A DNA stretch of 64,000 nt from QZLE01 sp033852135 (GTDB lineage Bacteria > Pseudomonadota > Gammaproteobacteria > QZLD01): NCBI GenBank assembly GCA_033852135.1, contig JAWSVB010000004.1, forward strand, positions 1 through 64,000, read 5' to 3'. Positions 54,534-63,780 of this stretch are shown here, piece after piece. The notes beneath the pieces are model-generated. The model worked only from the letters and a program-made list of their open reading frames with translations. It made no database searches and was not told where the DNA came from. Each line of letters begins with the position of its first letter. Position 1 is the first letter of the stretch. A program made the translations under genes and the position numbers.

Positions 54534-54939
54534 TAACTTTTCTGATTTTTATTCTTTTAACCGGTGGTTTTCTTTCAATTGGTGGCTGCTGCATCATTCT
54601 ATATATATAGTTTGGTTCAGCCCATTTTACACCAATCAAACCGTTGTAAAGCGGTACAGCTGACCTAACAAGATACCCAAATGGAAGTTGAATCAGATAT
54701 TGATTTTCCCCCGGAAGTTTTTGCTTAATTTTTGCCCCATGCACCTTTAACATACTGTGAATACTCTGTTCCGAGAAGTTATCTTCATAGCGTACAATAA
54801 TCTCCCCTTCAACATACCTTTGCTGTTCAGCAGTTTGAGGTGGCTTTGGACGGTCATCAACAACCTTCTCCTCTGATGCGCAACCAACAATTGCAATTGA
54901 AAAGGCTAATAGAACTGTTAATTGCATATATAAACGCAT
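54523..54939 (-). CDS. Lipoprotein resembling a free-standing subtilase propeptide
   Basis: A 138-residue protein. The N-terminus is a lipoprotein signal with lipobox AIVGC. The rest reads like a Fervidolysin/I9 propeptide: YVEGEIIVRYED...WAEPNYIYR, parallel to YVPGEILVKFKD...YAEPNYYLH in the protease encoded immediately downstream. It ends in a Pro/Lys-rich tail. The ATG at 54939 follows GGAAGAG. Its stop codon region overlaps the protease start by 11 bases, so the pair is probably translationally coupled. A role as a membrane-tethered inhibitor or folding chaperone of the protease is inferred. Confidence 0.78.
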   Translation of the reverse strand: MRLYMQLTVLLAFSIAIVGCASEEKVVDDRPKPPQTAEQQRYVEGEIIVRYEDNFSEQSIHSMLKVHGAKIKQKLPGENQYLIQLPFGYLVRSAVPLYNGLIGVKWAEPNYIYRMMQQPPIERKPPVKRIKIRKVNGE

Positions 54940-55007
54940 TTTCTCTTCCATAATTTCTAAAGTTATTTAACCCTATAATAAGCTACATAAAACAATTGTT
55001 CCATTAT

Positions 55008-55032
55008 AAAAAAAAAGGGCCGAAGCCCCTTT
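55008..55032 (-). terminator. Rho-independent terminator of phaC
   Basis: Leftward: GGGGC-TTCG-GCCC and ten T residues, about 20 bases after phaC. Confidence 0.88.
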
Positions 55033-55052
55033 CTTTAGCTTATTAATAAAAA

Positions 55053-56747
55053 CTAAGGTTCCACTACATACTCACCCGGAGCATCACAAAGTGGCTGATA
55101 TTTTTTATTACCTAATTTCAATGCTGGACGCATCTCTCCGCAGTTGCCGTTAAGCCATTCAACCCAATCTGGCCACCAGGAGCCTTTTTGTTCCTCTTGA
55201 TGATCTAACCATAGGTCTGGGTCACGGATATGATCTACATCACCAGCCCAATAGCTTCTTTTTGGAGGATCTACCGGTGGAGAAACAACTCCAAGAATAT
55301 GCCCAGAGCTACCTAACACCTGCCTAACAGGGCCATTAATATAGTCACATTTAAAACACTCTTTCCACGGGGTAATGTGGTCCATTACAGTTGCTACATC
55401 ATAAAGAGGCTGCTCAACATTACTTAAATCAATTTTTCTACCCGACAGAGTTAACTTGTTTTTCTTTACCAAGTTATTATTCACATAGAATTCTCTCAGA
55501 TAAAAACGGTGCATCTCTTCAGGCAATCTGGTTGGGTCAGAGTTCCAGAAAAGCAGATCAAATGCTTTCGGTTTCTCACCACAAAGATAGCTATCAACAA
55601 AAAAGTTCCAGATCAAATCATTAGAACGCAGCATCCTGAATGCTGAATTCATCTTTGCCCCATCAAGAAACCCCTCTTTCTCCATCTCATCGCAAACCAT
55701 ATCGTAGCTATCTTGGTCCACAAAACTCTCAATTTCACCTGGTTTTGAAAAATCAACCAACGAAGCAAACAGAGTCCAAGAGGATATTGGTTTTGTAGCT
55801 TTTTTATCTGGATCAGCATTCATCCAAGCCATGTAAGAAGAGAGAGCAGTTCCACCTATACAGTAACCAACTGCATGTATGCTTTCAGCACCAGAGATAT
55901 TGCGTACAACTTGCTGAGCTCTATCTATTCCTCTACCAAGATAATCCCCAAAATGAGTTTCTCTCATCTCTTTTGGAACGTTTCTCCAGCTTATCAAAAA
56001 TACAGAAAACCCCTGCTTAAGAAGATAGCTAATCATGCTTTTCTTCTCGTTAAGATCTAGTACATAAAATTTGTTAATCCATGGTGGGATAAACATTATT
56101 GGTTTTTCACGAACTTGTTTAGTTTTAGGGGTGTATTGAATAAGCTCGAACAGGTCAGTTCTAAACACTACCTTCCCAGGTGTTGTGGCTAAATTTTTCC
56201 CAACTTTAAAGGCTTTTTTATCGACCATACTGATGTCGTTGTCTTTCATATCCTCCATGAATAACTTTAAGCCATCCATAAGACTCTGACCTTTAGTATC
56301 GATCATTTTTTGTATTGCATCAGGATTTGTTAACAAGCTATTACTTGGCGAAGCTGCATTGAATATCTGCTCCACCCAAAATGCTGCTTTACGTTTAATA
56401 TGCGGCGGTACATCTGGAGCATCTAGAGTTGCTTCATACATAAAGTCACTTGCAAACAGATAGGTCTCTTTCAACATGTCAAAAAACAAATTACCCGACC
56501 ATTTATCGCTTTTAAAGCGCGCATCTTTGGTCTCTTTAGACTTTTCTAGCCCCATTGATCTACGGAAAAAATAGAGCTGTAGTTCTGTCATCCCCTCAAA
56601 CCATGCACGCAGCTTTTCTGCGCTACCTACAGGATGATTCATCCAACCAGCTTGAGTTTGAGCTATAGCTTTTCCTACACCCAGTGGATCCATAAACTTA
56701 ATATAAGGATTGTTATACAATTCAATCCTATCACCCATCCATTTCAT
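55053..56747 (-). CDS. phaC: Poly(3-hydroxyalkanoate) polymerase (class I-like)
   Basis: A 564-residue alpha/beta-hydrolase-fold polymerase. The Cys nucleophile lies in GYCIGG (C296), the lipase-box variant of PHA synthases; the catalytic Asp is in VMDHITPW and the catalytic His in SSGHILGVVSPP. KFFDMLKETYLFAS-like and NKFYVLDL segments match class I enzymes. The ATG at 56747 follows GGAG; the upstream TTG is not needed. No phaA, phaB or phasin gene is nearby, so precursors would come from elsewhere, perhaps beta-oxidation. Single leftward gene, divergent from priA. Confidence 0.95.
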   Translation of the reverse strand: MKWMGDRIELYNNPYIKFMDPLGVGKAIAQTQAGWMNHPVGSAEKLRAWFEGMTELQLYFFRRSMGLEKSKETKDARFKSDKWSGNLFFDMLKETYLFASDFMYEATLDAPDVPPHIKRKAAFWVEQIFNAASPSNSLLTNPDAIQKMIDTKGQSLMDGLKLFMEDMKDNDISMVDKKAFKVGKNLATTPGKVVFRTDLFELIQYTPKTKQVREKPIMFIPPWINKFYVLDLNEKKSMISYLLKQGFSVFLISWRNVPKEMRETHFGDYLGRGIDRAQQVVRNISGAESIHAVGYCIGGTALSSYMAWMNADPDKKATKPISSWTLFASLVDFSKPGEIESFVDQDSYDMVCDEMEKEGFLDGAKMNSAFRMLRSNDLIWNFFVDSYLCGEKPKAFDLLFWNSDPTRLPEEMHRFYLREFYVNNNLVKKNKLTLSGRKIDLSNVEQPLYDVATVMDHITPWKECFKCDYINGPVRQVLGSSGHILGVVSPPVDPPKRSYWAGDVDHIRDPDLWLDHQEEQKGSWWPDWVEWLNGNCGEMRPALKLGNKKYQPLCDAPGEYVVEP

Positions 56748-56954
56748 TTTAATCTCCAATCATTATTCATTTCGATACAACCTTATTTGTATAAGTTTAG
56801 TACACCGTTGAAAAACAACACTGATTTCTTGTTTTTTCATACGAAACCACATCTATCAACAAACATTCAAAATAATTACTTATCCATGTCTATAAACAAC
56901 TGTTAACATTACAGCTAATCTCTATTTAACAGTACACCAGCAAAACAACACACC

Positions 56955-59126
56955 ATGCCCCAATCAATATATGAAATAGCCGTACCAACCCCGCTTTTTC
57001 GAAGCTTTGACTATCTGCCTCCGCTAGATGGTACATCTGCAGAGATAGGTTCGAGGGTGAAAATCAATTTTGGACGGCGTGAAGTTACTGGTGTAGTAAT
57101 AAAGATCAAAAGCAACTCTGATTTTGATCTAAAAAAACTAAAACCAATAGATGAAGTTTTAGATAAAAAGTCACTATTAATTGATGAAACCTTACGTTTA
57201 GCTAAATGGGCAATTAAATATTACCATTCATATCCAGGAGAAATTCTATCTCTATGCTTCCCTACCGCATTACGTAAAGGGAAAGAGGCAAAGCCAAAGG
57301 GTGAAACTACTTGGGTAGCAACTTCAGACCCGCAAGATTTTGGAAGAGCTACACGCCAAAAAGAGATCTACAATTTAATTGCAAAATCAGAGCACGGTTT
57401 AACCGCTGAGCAACTACCTGATAAAAGCAAAGATATGGCTATCATTAGGCAGCTTGTTAAACGTGGATCTATATTCAAAACCCAATCAATCAAAGCTAGT
57501 AGTACCCATAAACCACAAGAAGATGACCTATCTCTGAATACAGAACAAGAGCAAGCATTTAACTCTATTTGTAACGATATAGATCGCTACTCTGCCCACC
57601 TTCTATTTGGGATAACTGGCAGCGGTAAGACTGAAATATTCATTCAAATCATTCGCAAAATAATACAAAGCGGAAAGCAGGCTCTGATTCTTGTCCCCGA
57701 AATTGGCTTAACACCGCAGTTAGTTAAGAGGTTTACCGATAGATTCTCTGAAAAAACAATAACCATTCACTCTGAAATGAGCGAATCATCAAAACTCAAC
57801 TCATGGCTACTCGCCCAAATGGGGGAAGCCAAAATTATAATTGGAACCAGATCTGCTCTATTTACTCCAATGCCAGATTTAGGTCTGATAATAGTTGATG
57901 AGGAACATGACCTATCATTCAAACAACAAGATGGGATAAGGTATTCGGCCCGCGACATGGCTGTTACCAGAGCACATATGCGAGATATTCCTGTCATACT
58001 CAGCTCTGCCACACCGTCACTAGAATCAATTAATAACGCCAACTCTGAACGTTATAAATTGTTAGAATTAACCCAGAGAGCTGGCGAAGCATCACCACCC
58101 AAAATATCATTAATAGATATACGCAGCCAAAAACTTCACAGTGGTATGTCACACCAGTTTTTAACTAAGATAAAACAACATGCAGCCAATGGTGGGCAAG
58201 CCCTAATATTTCTTAATCGCCGCGGTTACGCCCCTCTCATCATGTGCCATAGTTGCGGCTGGAATGCCACATGTGATCGCTGCGACGTTAAGCTAACCCT
58301 ATATCAAAAAGAAAATATCCTGAAATGCCAACATTGCGGTTATACAACTAGAACACCAACAAACTGTCCTGATTGCGGAGAGAAAGAGATGCTTGCTCTA
58401 GGAAAAGGAACCGAGCGTGTCGAAGAGGCTTTATCTGCAGCGTTCCCCGATCTAAATATCGCACGAATTGATCGCGATACAATGCAGCGTAAAGACAGTT
58501 TTAATCAGATCATGAAGCAAGCAGAAAATGGCGGGATCCACATCTTGCTTGGCACCCAAATGTTAGCAAAAGGTCACCACCTTCCAAACATAACTTTGAC
58601 TGGAATCATCGATATAGATAGCGGGCTATTCAGCACCGATTTTCGCGCTATAGAGAGAATGGCTCAATTACTAACCCAAGTTGCAGGGCGTTCAGGACGT
58701 GGCAACAAAGCAGGGGAAGTTATATTACAAACCCACCATCCAGAAAACCCAATACTCCATACAATTTTATTTAGTGGGTACAAAGCGTTCTCCACCAAAG
58801 AGCTAAAACAGAGGCAAACAACTCAACTTCCCCCTTATACCAGCATGGCAGTGATACGTGCCGAAGCCATGGATAAAAACACTGCAAACAGTTTTCTTGA
58901 ATCAATCAAAGGCAATATAAATTCACAGCAAGTTGAAGTTTTTGGCCCGCTACCAAGCGTGATCCATAGACGCAACCGCCACTACCGTTCACAGCTATAT
59001 TTTCAATCAAAAAGCCGCTCTGAGTTACAAAAGCTTCTTGCAGAAACTGTTATACATGCAGCTGCAAATAAACTCGGAAAGAAGGTTCGCTGGCATGTCG
59101 ATATGGATGCCCAGGAAACCATTTAA
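56955..59126 (+). CDS. priA: Primosomal protein N' (replication restart helicase)
   Basis: A 723-residue 3'-5' superfamily 2 helicase that reloads DnaB at collapsed forks. N-terminal 3'-OH-binding domain (ALPTPLFRSFDYLPP-like opening), Walker A GITGSGKTE near residue 220, Walker B DEEHD, and eight zinc-ligand Cys in CHSC, CDRC, CQHC and CPDC. The C-terminal motifs RIDRDT, LLGTQMLAKGHHLP and QVAGRSGRG are intact. First gene of the rightward block that continues into the hydrolase/ACP cassette, 94 bases before it. Confidence 0.97.
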   Translation: MPQSIYEIAVPTPLFRSFDYLPPLDGTSAEIGSRVKINFGRREVTGVVIKIKSNSDFDLKKLKPIDEVLDKKSLLIDETLRLAKWAIKYYHSYPGEILSLCFPTALRKGKEAKPKGETTWVATSDPQDFGRATRQKEIYNLIAKSEHGLTAEQLPDKSKDMAIIRQLVKRGSIFKTQSIKASSTHKPQEDDLSLNTEQEQAFNSICNDIDRYSAHLLFGITGSGKTEIFIQIIRKIIQSGKQALILVPEIGLTPQLVKRFTDRFSEKTITIHSEMSESSKLNSWLLAQMGEAKIIIGTRSALFTPMPDLGLIIVDEEHDLSFKQQDGIRYSARDMAVTRAHMRDIPVILSSATPSLESINNANSERYKLLELTQRAGEASPPKISLIDIRSQKLHSGMSHQFLTKIKQHAANGGQALIFLNRRGYAPLIMCHSCGWNATCDRCDVKLTLYQKENILKCQHCGYTTRTPTNCPDCGEKEMLALGKGTERVEEALSAAFPDLNIARIDRDTMQRKDSFNQIMKQAENGGIHILLGTQMLAKGHHLPNITLTGIIDIDSGLFSTDFRAIERMAQLLTQVAGRSGRGNKAGEVILQTHHPENPILHTILFSGYKAFSTKELKQRQTTQLPPYTSMAVIRAEAMDKNTANSFLESIKGNINSQQVEVFGPLPSVIHRRNRHYRSQLYFQSKSRSELQKLLAETVIHAAANKLGKKVRWHVDMDAQETI

Positions 59127-59220
59127 TAACCCCAAACAACTACCTAAAAAGCAATAAATAGACACCAAGCAGTAAAAGGTCTACATTTGTTTTAATCCAA
59201 GCAACAGGCAACATCAAGGT

Positions 59221-59784
59221 ATGAACCAAGCGCGCACAAAAATTATTTTTATTGGGGATAGCATAATTCAAGAGATGCCAGTTACACAGATCACCCCCAA
59301 TGGAATGAACTACGGTATCGCTGGAGATACCACCAAGGGGCTGATCGATAGAATTGACACTATCTCCCCATTAAATAATGCTGCCGCAGTAGTTACATTA
59401 ATTGGAATCAATGATTTTTGGTTTTACGGTCAAGAAAAGATTATCGACTACTATAAGCTGCTATTAGATATACTGCCGCAAAAAACCAAGATCATAGTTA
59501 ACTCTATCTTACCCATAGATGACGAGTATGACTCGCTGCCAAATAACGATCTAATCGATAAAGTTAATACACATATAGAACAGCTCTGCGAACCACGTGA
59601 CCGTTTTTACTATTGTGATTCAAATAGCAATCTTAAAAATTCAGCCGGAACTCTAGACAGAAACTTTCATATTGGCGATGGATTGCACCTGAGCGAAATA
59701 GGTTATATTGCCCTGATGCAGTCAATTGCTGTAAAACTTAAACAGATCCTTCCTGAACATACAGATATCTCAATCCCACAGTAA
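59221..59784 (+). CDS. SGNH/GDSL-family hydrolase
   Basis: A 187-residue hydrolase of the SGNH fold: block I FIGDSI with the Ser nucleophile S14, block II GIAGD, block III GIND at 62-65 and block V DGLHL with the catalytic His. No signal peptide, so probably cytosolic. Such enzymes remove acetyl or acyl groups; the substrate is unknown. First member of the five-gene cassette, in which the intergenic distances are small from here on. Confidence 0.88.
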   Translation: MNQARTKIIFIGDSIIQEMPVTQITPNGMNYGIAGDTTKGLIDRIDTISPLNNAAAVVTLIGINDFWFYGQEKIIDYYKLLLDILPQKTKIIVNSILPIDDEYDSLPNNDLIDKVNTHIEQLCEPRDRFYYCDSNSNLKNSAGTLDRNFHIGDGLHLSEIGYIALMQSIAVKLKQILPEHTDISIPQ

Positions 59785-59796
59785 TCATATCGCGCT

Positions 59797-60924
59797 ATGA
59801 ATATTAACATCTATACAAATATCGATGCCATGCCAGAAAAAATCCAAGCACAATGGCAACATGGGCAAGAGAGAACTTTTGACAGCAGTTTTGAGTGGTA
59901 TAAAGGGATTATAAAATCAGCAATGAAACCTGATTCTAGCCCATTATTAGTTGTGATAGAAAAAGATAACCACTGTATTATTCTTCCCCTACAAGTTCAC
60001 CACTCGAATAACCACAAATATATATCAGCATTAAGCACCGTTTATAGTCATAACTTTGCCCCAATAACTATATTCAATGAAACTTCGATATTTAATGCAG
60101 CCTCGACAGAAACCCCATCCTTAACAATTTTTGCCGACTTAGTGCAAGAGGGGGTCATGTTTGCTATCAGAGAACACCAACCAAGCATCATTGATATTAA
60201 TCCAATTGACCAAAACAGCTATTGGCTTGAACCTATAATTTCCGCCATTAAAAAAAGCAATATGCTAACCGATACTTATTTTCGTTTTGGTAACTGGATT
60301 AATCCAAATGTGAGCACTATCGAAGACTACGCAGCTACCTTGCCATCCCAACTAAAAAACACCCTTAAGCGCAAACAAAATAAACTTAACCGTGAACATG
60401 TGTGGGAAGTAAAAATACACAACGAACTAGAAAATCTTGAAACACCATACAAAGAGTACAAACACCTATACCAGTTACGCTGGAAAAAAGAAGAGGGGAA
60501 CAACGATTTCGTCGATAGAATCATTACTGATCTTGCTGAAAAAGGCGATTTAAGGCTTGGAATCTTATACATAGACACAAAACCTGTTGCAGCCCAAATA
60601 TGGTTTAACTCAAATAAAACCGCTTCAATTTTTAAGCTTGCGTACGATGAAAAATATAAGCAGTTTTCGCCAGGATCCCTTTTAACATATGACATGATCC
60701 AATACAGCATAACCCACGACCATATAACAAAACTCGATTTTCTAAGTGGTGACGATGGCTATAAGAAGCAGTGGATGTCACAAAGAGATGAAAAATGGGG
60801 CATTATCGCTTTCAATAAACGATCAGCATATGGTATATTTTCCGCCATCAAACACTTCTGCGGTAAGTTCGCAAGATGTTTGAGGAATTTTCCAAGCAAA
60901 ACGACAGGGCAATCATGTACTTAG
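59797..60924 (+). CDS. GNAT/FemAB-like acyltransferase (BioF2-like)
   Basis: A 375-residue protein of the acetyltransferase group often annotated as BioF2-like or FemAB-related, with a central helical stretch (SQLKNTLKRKQNKLNREH) and a late GNAT core (GDLRLGILYIDTKPVAAQIWF, then PGSLLTYDMIQY and DFLSGDDGYKKQW). Proteins of this type are found among exosortase-A-associated genes and in polysaccharide clusters, and may transfer an acyl or aminoacyl group. The donor is probably the ACP encoded next, which overlaps its end by 10 bases. That link is an inference from position. Confidence 0.8.
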   Translation: MNINIYTNIDAMPEKIQAQWQHGQERTFDSSFEWYKGIIKSAMKPDSSPLLVVIEKDNHCIILPLQVHHSNNHKYISALSTVYSHNFAPITIFNETSIFNAASTETPSLTIFADLVQEGVMFAIREHQPSIIDINPIDQNSYWLEPIISAIKKSNMLTDTYFRFGNWINPNVSTIEDYAATLPSQLKNTLKRKQNKLNREHVWEVKIHNELENLETPYKEYKHLYQLRWKKEEGNNDFVDRIITDLAEKGDLRLGILYIDTKPVAAQIWFNSNKTASIFKLAYDEKYKQFSPGSLLTYDMIQYSITHDHITKLDFLSGDDGYKKQWMSQRDEKWGIIAFNKRSAYGIFSAIKHFCGKFARCLRNFPSKTTGQSCT

Positions 60925-61160
60925 AAGAAGTTAAACAGCTTTTAGCCGAAATCCTACATATTCATGACCAAGTTAATAGCTATACCGCAGAGACTCCTTT
61001 GCTAGGATACATACCAGAGCTTGACTCAATGGCAGTAGTTAGCTTAATCACCGGTATCGAAGAAAAATACAGTATCACCGTTGAAGATGACGAGATAAGT
61101 GCGGATGCATTTGAAACTGTCGGAAACCTAGCTGCATTTATTGAGCGCAAAGTGGGCTAG
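60915..61160 (+). CDS. Acyl carrier protein
   Basis: An 81-residue carrier with the 4'-phosphopantetheine site Ser38 in ELDSMAVV and the usual four-helix pattern. It is unlike housekeeping AcpP (no DSLD site) and resembles carriers of the exosortase-A accessory clusters. The ATG at 60915, after AGGG, gives the normal ACP length; an ATG 13 codons upstream is also open. It overlaps the acyltransferase gene and touches the next start (TAGTG). Confidence 0.88.
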   Translation: MYLEEVKQLLAEILHIHDQVNSYTAETPLLGYIPELDSMAVVSLITGIEEKYSITVEDDEISADAFETVGNLAAFIERKVG

Positions 61161-61990
61161 TGAATATCTGCGTAACACCAGAATTCTTACCCGGCTCTTT
61201 AGGCCAGATATTTACCGTCACTTATAGCTGCAATCAAGCCGCAGATACCAGTCAGCAACCCAGCCTGATATTTATCCCCCCTTTTGCAGAAGAGGCAAAT
61301 AAGTCTCGTCATATGCTGTCAGCTCTTGGGCGCAATTTAGCTAAAACCGGTATTCAAACCACAATAATCGATCTATTCGGCTGTGGTGATAGCGAAGGTG
61401 ATATCGATCAAGCAAACCTTCAAATCTGGCATCAAGATATAAGCAAAACCATACAGCACATACAGAAAAAAACTACTAACATATCGATTGGTGGATTACG
61501 CCTCGGAGCAACCATAGCGCTTGATTTTTTAGCCACCTCTCAGCAATCAGTCGACAAAATACTAATGTGGCAGCCGGTGTTAAAAGGTGAGCAGTTTATA
61601 AAACAATTTATTCGCCTAAAGCTAGCTGAATCGATTGCAACAAGCTCAACACCAACAACATCAACCACTGAGATCATTGCCGAACTGAAACAAGGAAATA
61701 CCCAGGAGATAGCAGGATACCCACTCACAAAAGAACTTTTTCAAGACATCAATACACTTAACTGCCTAAATAGAGACATCCCTACAGATACGCAACTTCA
61801 TCTACTAGAGATAAATTCAGGAGCAGCTCCATCAACTCCAATGATCCAAGCTGCAAGCTCCTATACAAATCTAAAAGCAAACCATCACATCTGCCAAGGT
61901 TCACAATTTTGGGCCTGCCAAGAGATAGTTTATTGCGACTCAGTGATCGAAAAAAGTACTGAGATCATGACATCAGGAAACTTCTCATGA
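61160..61990 (+). CDS. Exosortase-A-associated hydrolase 2-like protein
   Basis: A 276-residue alpha/beta-hydrolase-fold protein. FIPPFAEEANKSRHMLSALGRNLA and DLFGCGDSEGD match the hydrolase 2 family known from exosortase-A gene neighbourhoods. The nucleophile position of the elbow GLRLG carries Arg (R114) in place of Ser, as the family usually shows, so it may not be a conventional hydrolase. It starts at GTG 61160, overlapping the ACP stop by one base. Confidence 0.85.
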   Translation: MNICVTPEFLPGSLGQIFTVTYSCNQAADTSQQPSLIFIPPFAEEANKSRHMLSALGRNLAKTGIQTTIIDLFGCGDSEGDIDQANLQIWHQDISKTIQHIQKKTTNISIGGLRLGATIALDFLATSQQSVDKILMWQPVLKGEQFIKQFIRLKLAESIATSSTPTTSTTEIIAELKQGNTQEIAGYPLTKELFQDINTLNCLNRDIPTDTQLHLLEINSGAAPSTPMIQAASSYTNLKANHHICQGSQFWACQEIVYCDSVIEKSTEIMTSGNFS

Positions 61991-62862
61991 GCCGTGAAAT
62001 TCCAGTAGTTTTTAATAATGGCGAAAAACAACTGCTTGGAATTATTCACCAACCAGAAAATACAACCGCAGCAACTAGCAGCTCTACCGGAGTTGTAATT
62101 ATAGTTGGTGGGCCACAATACCGAATTGGAAGCCATAGACAATTTATTAAGCTCAGTCGCTATCTTGCTAAGAATGGATTCAGTAGCATCCGTTTCGATT
62201 GCGCAGGGATGGGAGATAGCAGCGGAGAATTTGAATCATTTTTAAACATCTCTGCAGACATCCGTAGTGCAACTGATGCAATGATACAAAGCTCACCCCA
62301 TATAGATAAAATAGTACTTTGGGGCCTTTGTGATGCGGCAACTGCTGCTGCACAATACAGCAATAGTGATGAGAGAATTAAAGGGTTATTTTTACTTAAC
62401 CCCTGGGTTAAAGATGAACAGCTTGCTGCAAAAGCGTTAGTAAAAAACCACTATAAAAAACAGATTCTATCATTTGATTTTTGGAAACGTGTTTTCACCG
62501 GCAAGGTTAAGCTATTTGCAGCAGCAACTTCTTTTCTGCAAAACCTAATTGCAATGAAGCAAAAAACCAACGATGCAGAAATAGAAAACACCTCAGCTGT
62601 AGACCATGAACCAAAGTCTCTCCAAGGAGTTATGCACAAAAGGATGACAGAGTTTAATGGAGTAGTTTCCATTATCCTTAGTGAAAAAGACCTTACCGCG
62701 CAAGAGTTCACCACTGCCACAGAGAATAAAGATTGGCAAAACCTAATAACAAATAAACCTATTGAGATAACCACAATAAAAGATGCCAACCACACGTTTG
62801 CAGCAGAAAAATGGCGCAGCCAAGTACAGCAGCTAACCCTAGACTTTCTAAAATCAATCTAA
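61987..62862 (+). CDS. Exosortase-A-associated hydrolase 1-like protein
   Basis: A 291-residue alpha/beta-hydrolase-fold protein with VGGPQYRIGSHRQFIKLSR and RFDCAGMGDSSGE, signatures of the hydrolase 1 family of exosortase-A clusters. The elbow reads WGLCDAA with Cys (C115) at the nucleophile position. The start overlaps the hydrolase 2 stop by four bases (ATGA). Last gene of the cassette. Confidence 0.88.
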   Translation: MSREIPVVFNNGEKQLLGIIHQPENTTAATSSSTGVVIIVGGPQYRIGSHRQFIKLSRYLAKNGFSSIRFDCAGMGDSSGEFESFLNISADIRSATDAMIQSSPHIDKIVLWGLCDAATAAAQYSNSDERIKGLFLLNPWVKDEQLAAKALVKNHYKKQILSFDFWKRVFTGKVKLFAAATSFLQNLIAMKQKTNDAEIENTSAVDHEPKSLQGVMHKRMTEFNGVVSIILSEKDLTAQEFTTATENKDWQNLITNKPIEITTIKDANHTFAAEKWRSQVQQLTLDFLKSI

Positions 62863-62865
62863 GTT

Positions 62866-62886
62866 TATACCAAAAAGGCTGGTATA
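62866..62886. terminator. Hairpin between convergent genes
   Basis: TATACCA and TGGTATA arms around seven bases, three bases after the hydrolase 1 stop. No T-run; possible 3' end for both directions. Confidence 0.4.
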
Positions 62887-62952
62887 CATTCAGTAGATAT
62901 TTACCTCACCAAAAAAGCACTCTAAAAATCATAAATTATGCTTTAGTAAGCA

Positions 62953-63777
62953 TCACTTTTTAGCAAACTTAACCTGCAGCGCATCCTGTTTTGACTCTTG
63001 CTGCAAAGCAATTACTTTCGTGATAGAAACTAACCTAACCCCATACGCAGCAAGCTTTGGAATCTCACTTTGCAAAACTGCAATCGTTTCTGGAAACGGA
63101 TGACCAATCGCGACTGCGCTCCCGTGCTTTTTTGCTAATTTAATCAACCTTTGCATCTGATACATGATTGCCTCTTTTGTCACCTCATGATCCAAAAACA
63201 CGTCACGTCTAGCATTAGGAATCCCAGTTTCTAATGCCATTTGTTGCGCTACAGTTGCGGTGGTTGTTCTACTATCAATATAAAATAGATCCCCTCTAGA
63301 TTTTATATAGTCCATCATCCATTGCATATGCCCTGGATGCTGAGTTATCAAACTCCCCATATGATTATTAACCCCTATGACGTGGGGAATACTTTCTAAA
63401 TTATCAGTGATGGTTTTTTGCAACTGCCGCTGCGTCATATCAAGAACAATACCACCTCGCCCCAAACGCAAGTTACCTACTGATTGCATCGGCTGATGCA
63501 ACATAACCTCTTTGCCCGATTGATTTGCGAGCTCAGCCACTTCGGCACTATGTGAAGTATGGGGAATAATGGCAGAAACTACAGGACCTGGCAGATCGAT
63601 TATTTGCCTAGCTGCAAACAAATCCTCCCCCATATCATCAATAATGATACTAACCACAGGAGTTTGCGAATAGGTATTCGCAGCCATCAACAACATAACT
63701 ACGAAAGCAAAAGCGCTGACGCAGAGCTTTTTAAATAGCAGCTGCATTAATAAATAAAACCGTACAACCAAAAACAT
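62953..63777 (-). CDS. Divergent polysaccharide deacetylase-family protein (YibQ type)
   Basis: A 274-residue exported protein: N-terminal hydrophobic signal (about 11-38), then VSIIIDDMGEDLFAARQII with the family's IDD Asp pair, and MLHQPMQS, NNHMGS, FYIDSRTT and AIGHPFPET blocks of the YibQ (divergent deacetylase) family. The reaction is not established. An ATG at codon 11 would give a shorter signal peptide. It follows ctpA directly, as in many gammaproteobacteria. Confidence 0.9.
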   Translation of the reverse strand: MFLVVRFYLLMQLLFKKLCVSAFAFVVMLLMAANTYSQTPVVSIIIDDMGEDLFAARQIIDLPGPVVSAIIPHTSHSAEVAELANQSGKEVMLHQPMQSVGNLRLGRGGIVLDMTQRQLQKTITDNLESIPHVIGVNNHMGSLITQHPGHMQWMMDYIKSRGDLFYIDSRTTTATVAQQMALETGIPNARRDVFLDHEVTKEAIMYQMQRLIKLAKKHGSAVAIGHPFPETIAVLQSEIPKLAAYGVRLVSITKVIALQQESKQDALQVKFAKK

Positions 63778-63780
63778 TAT

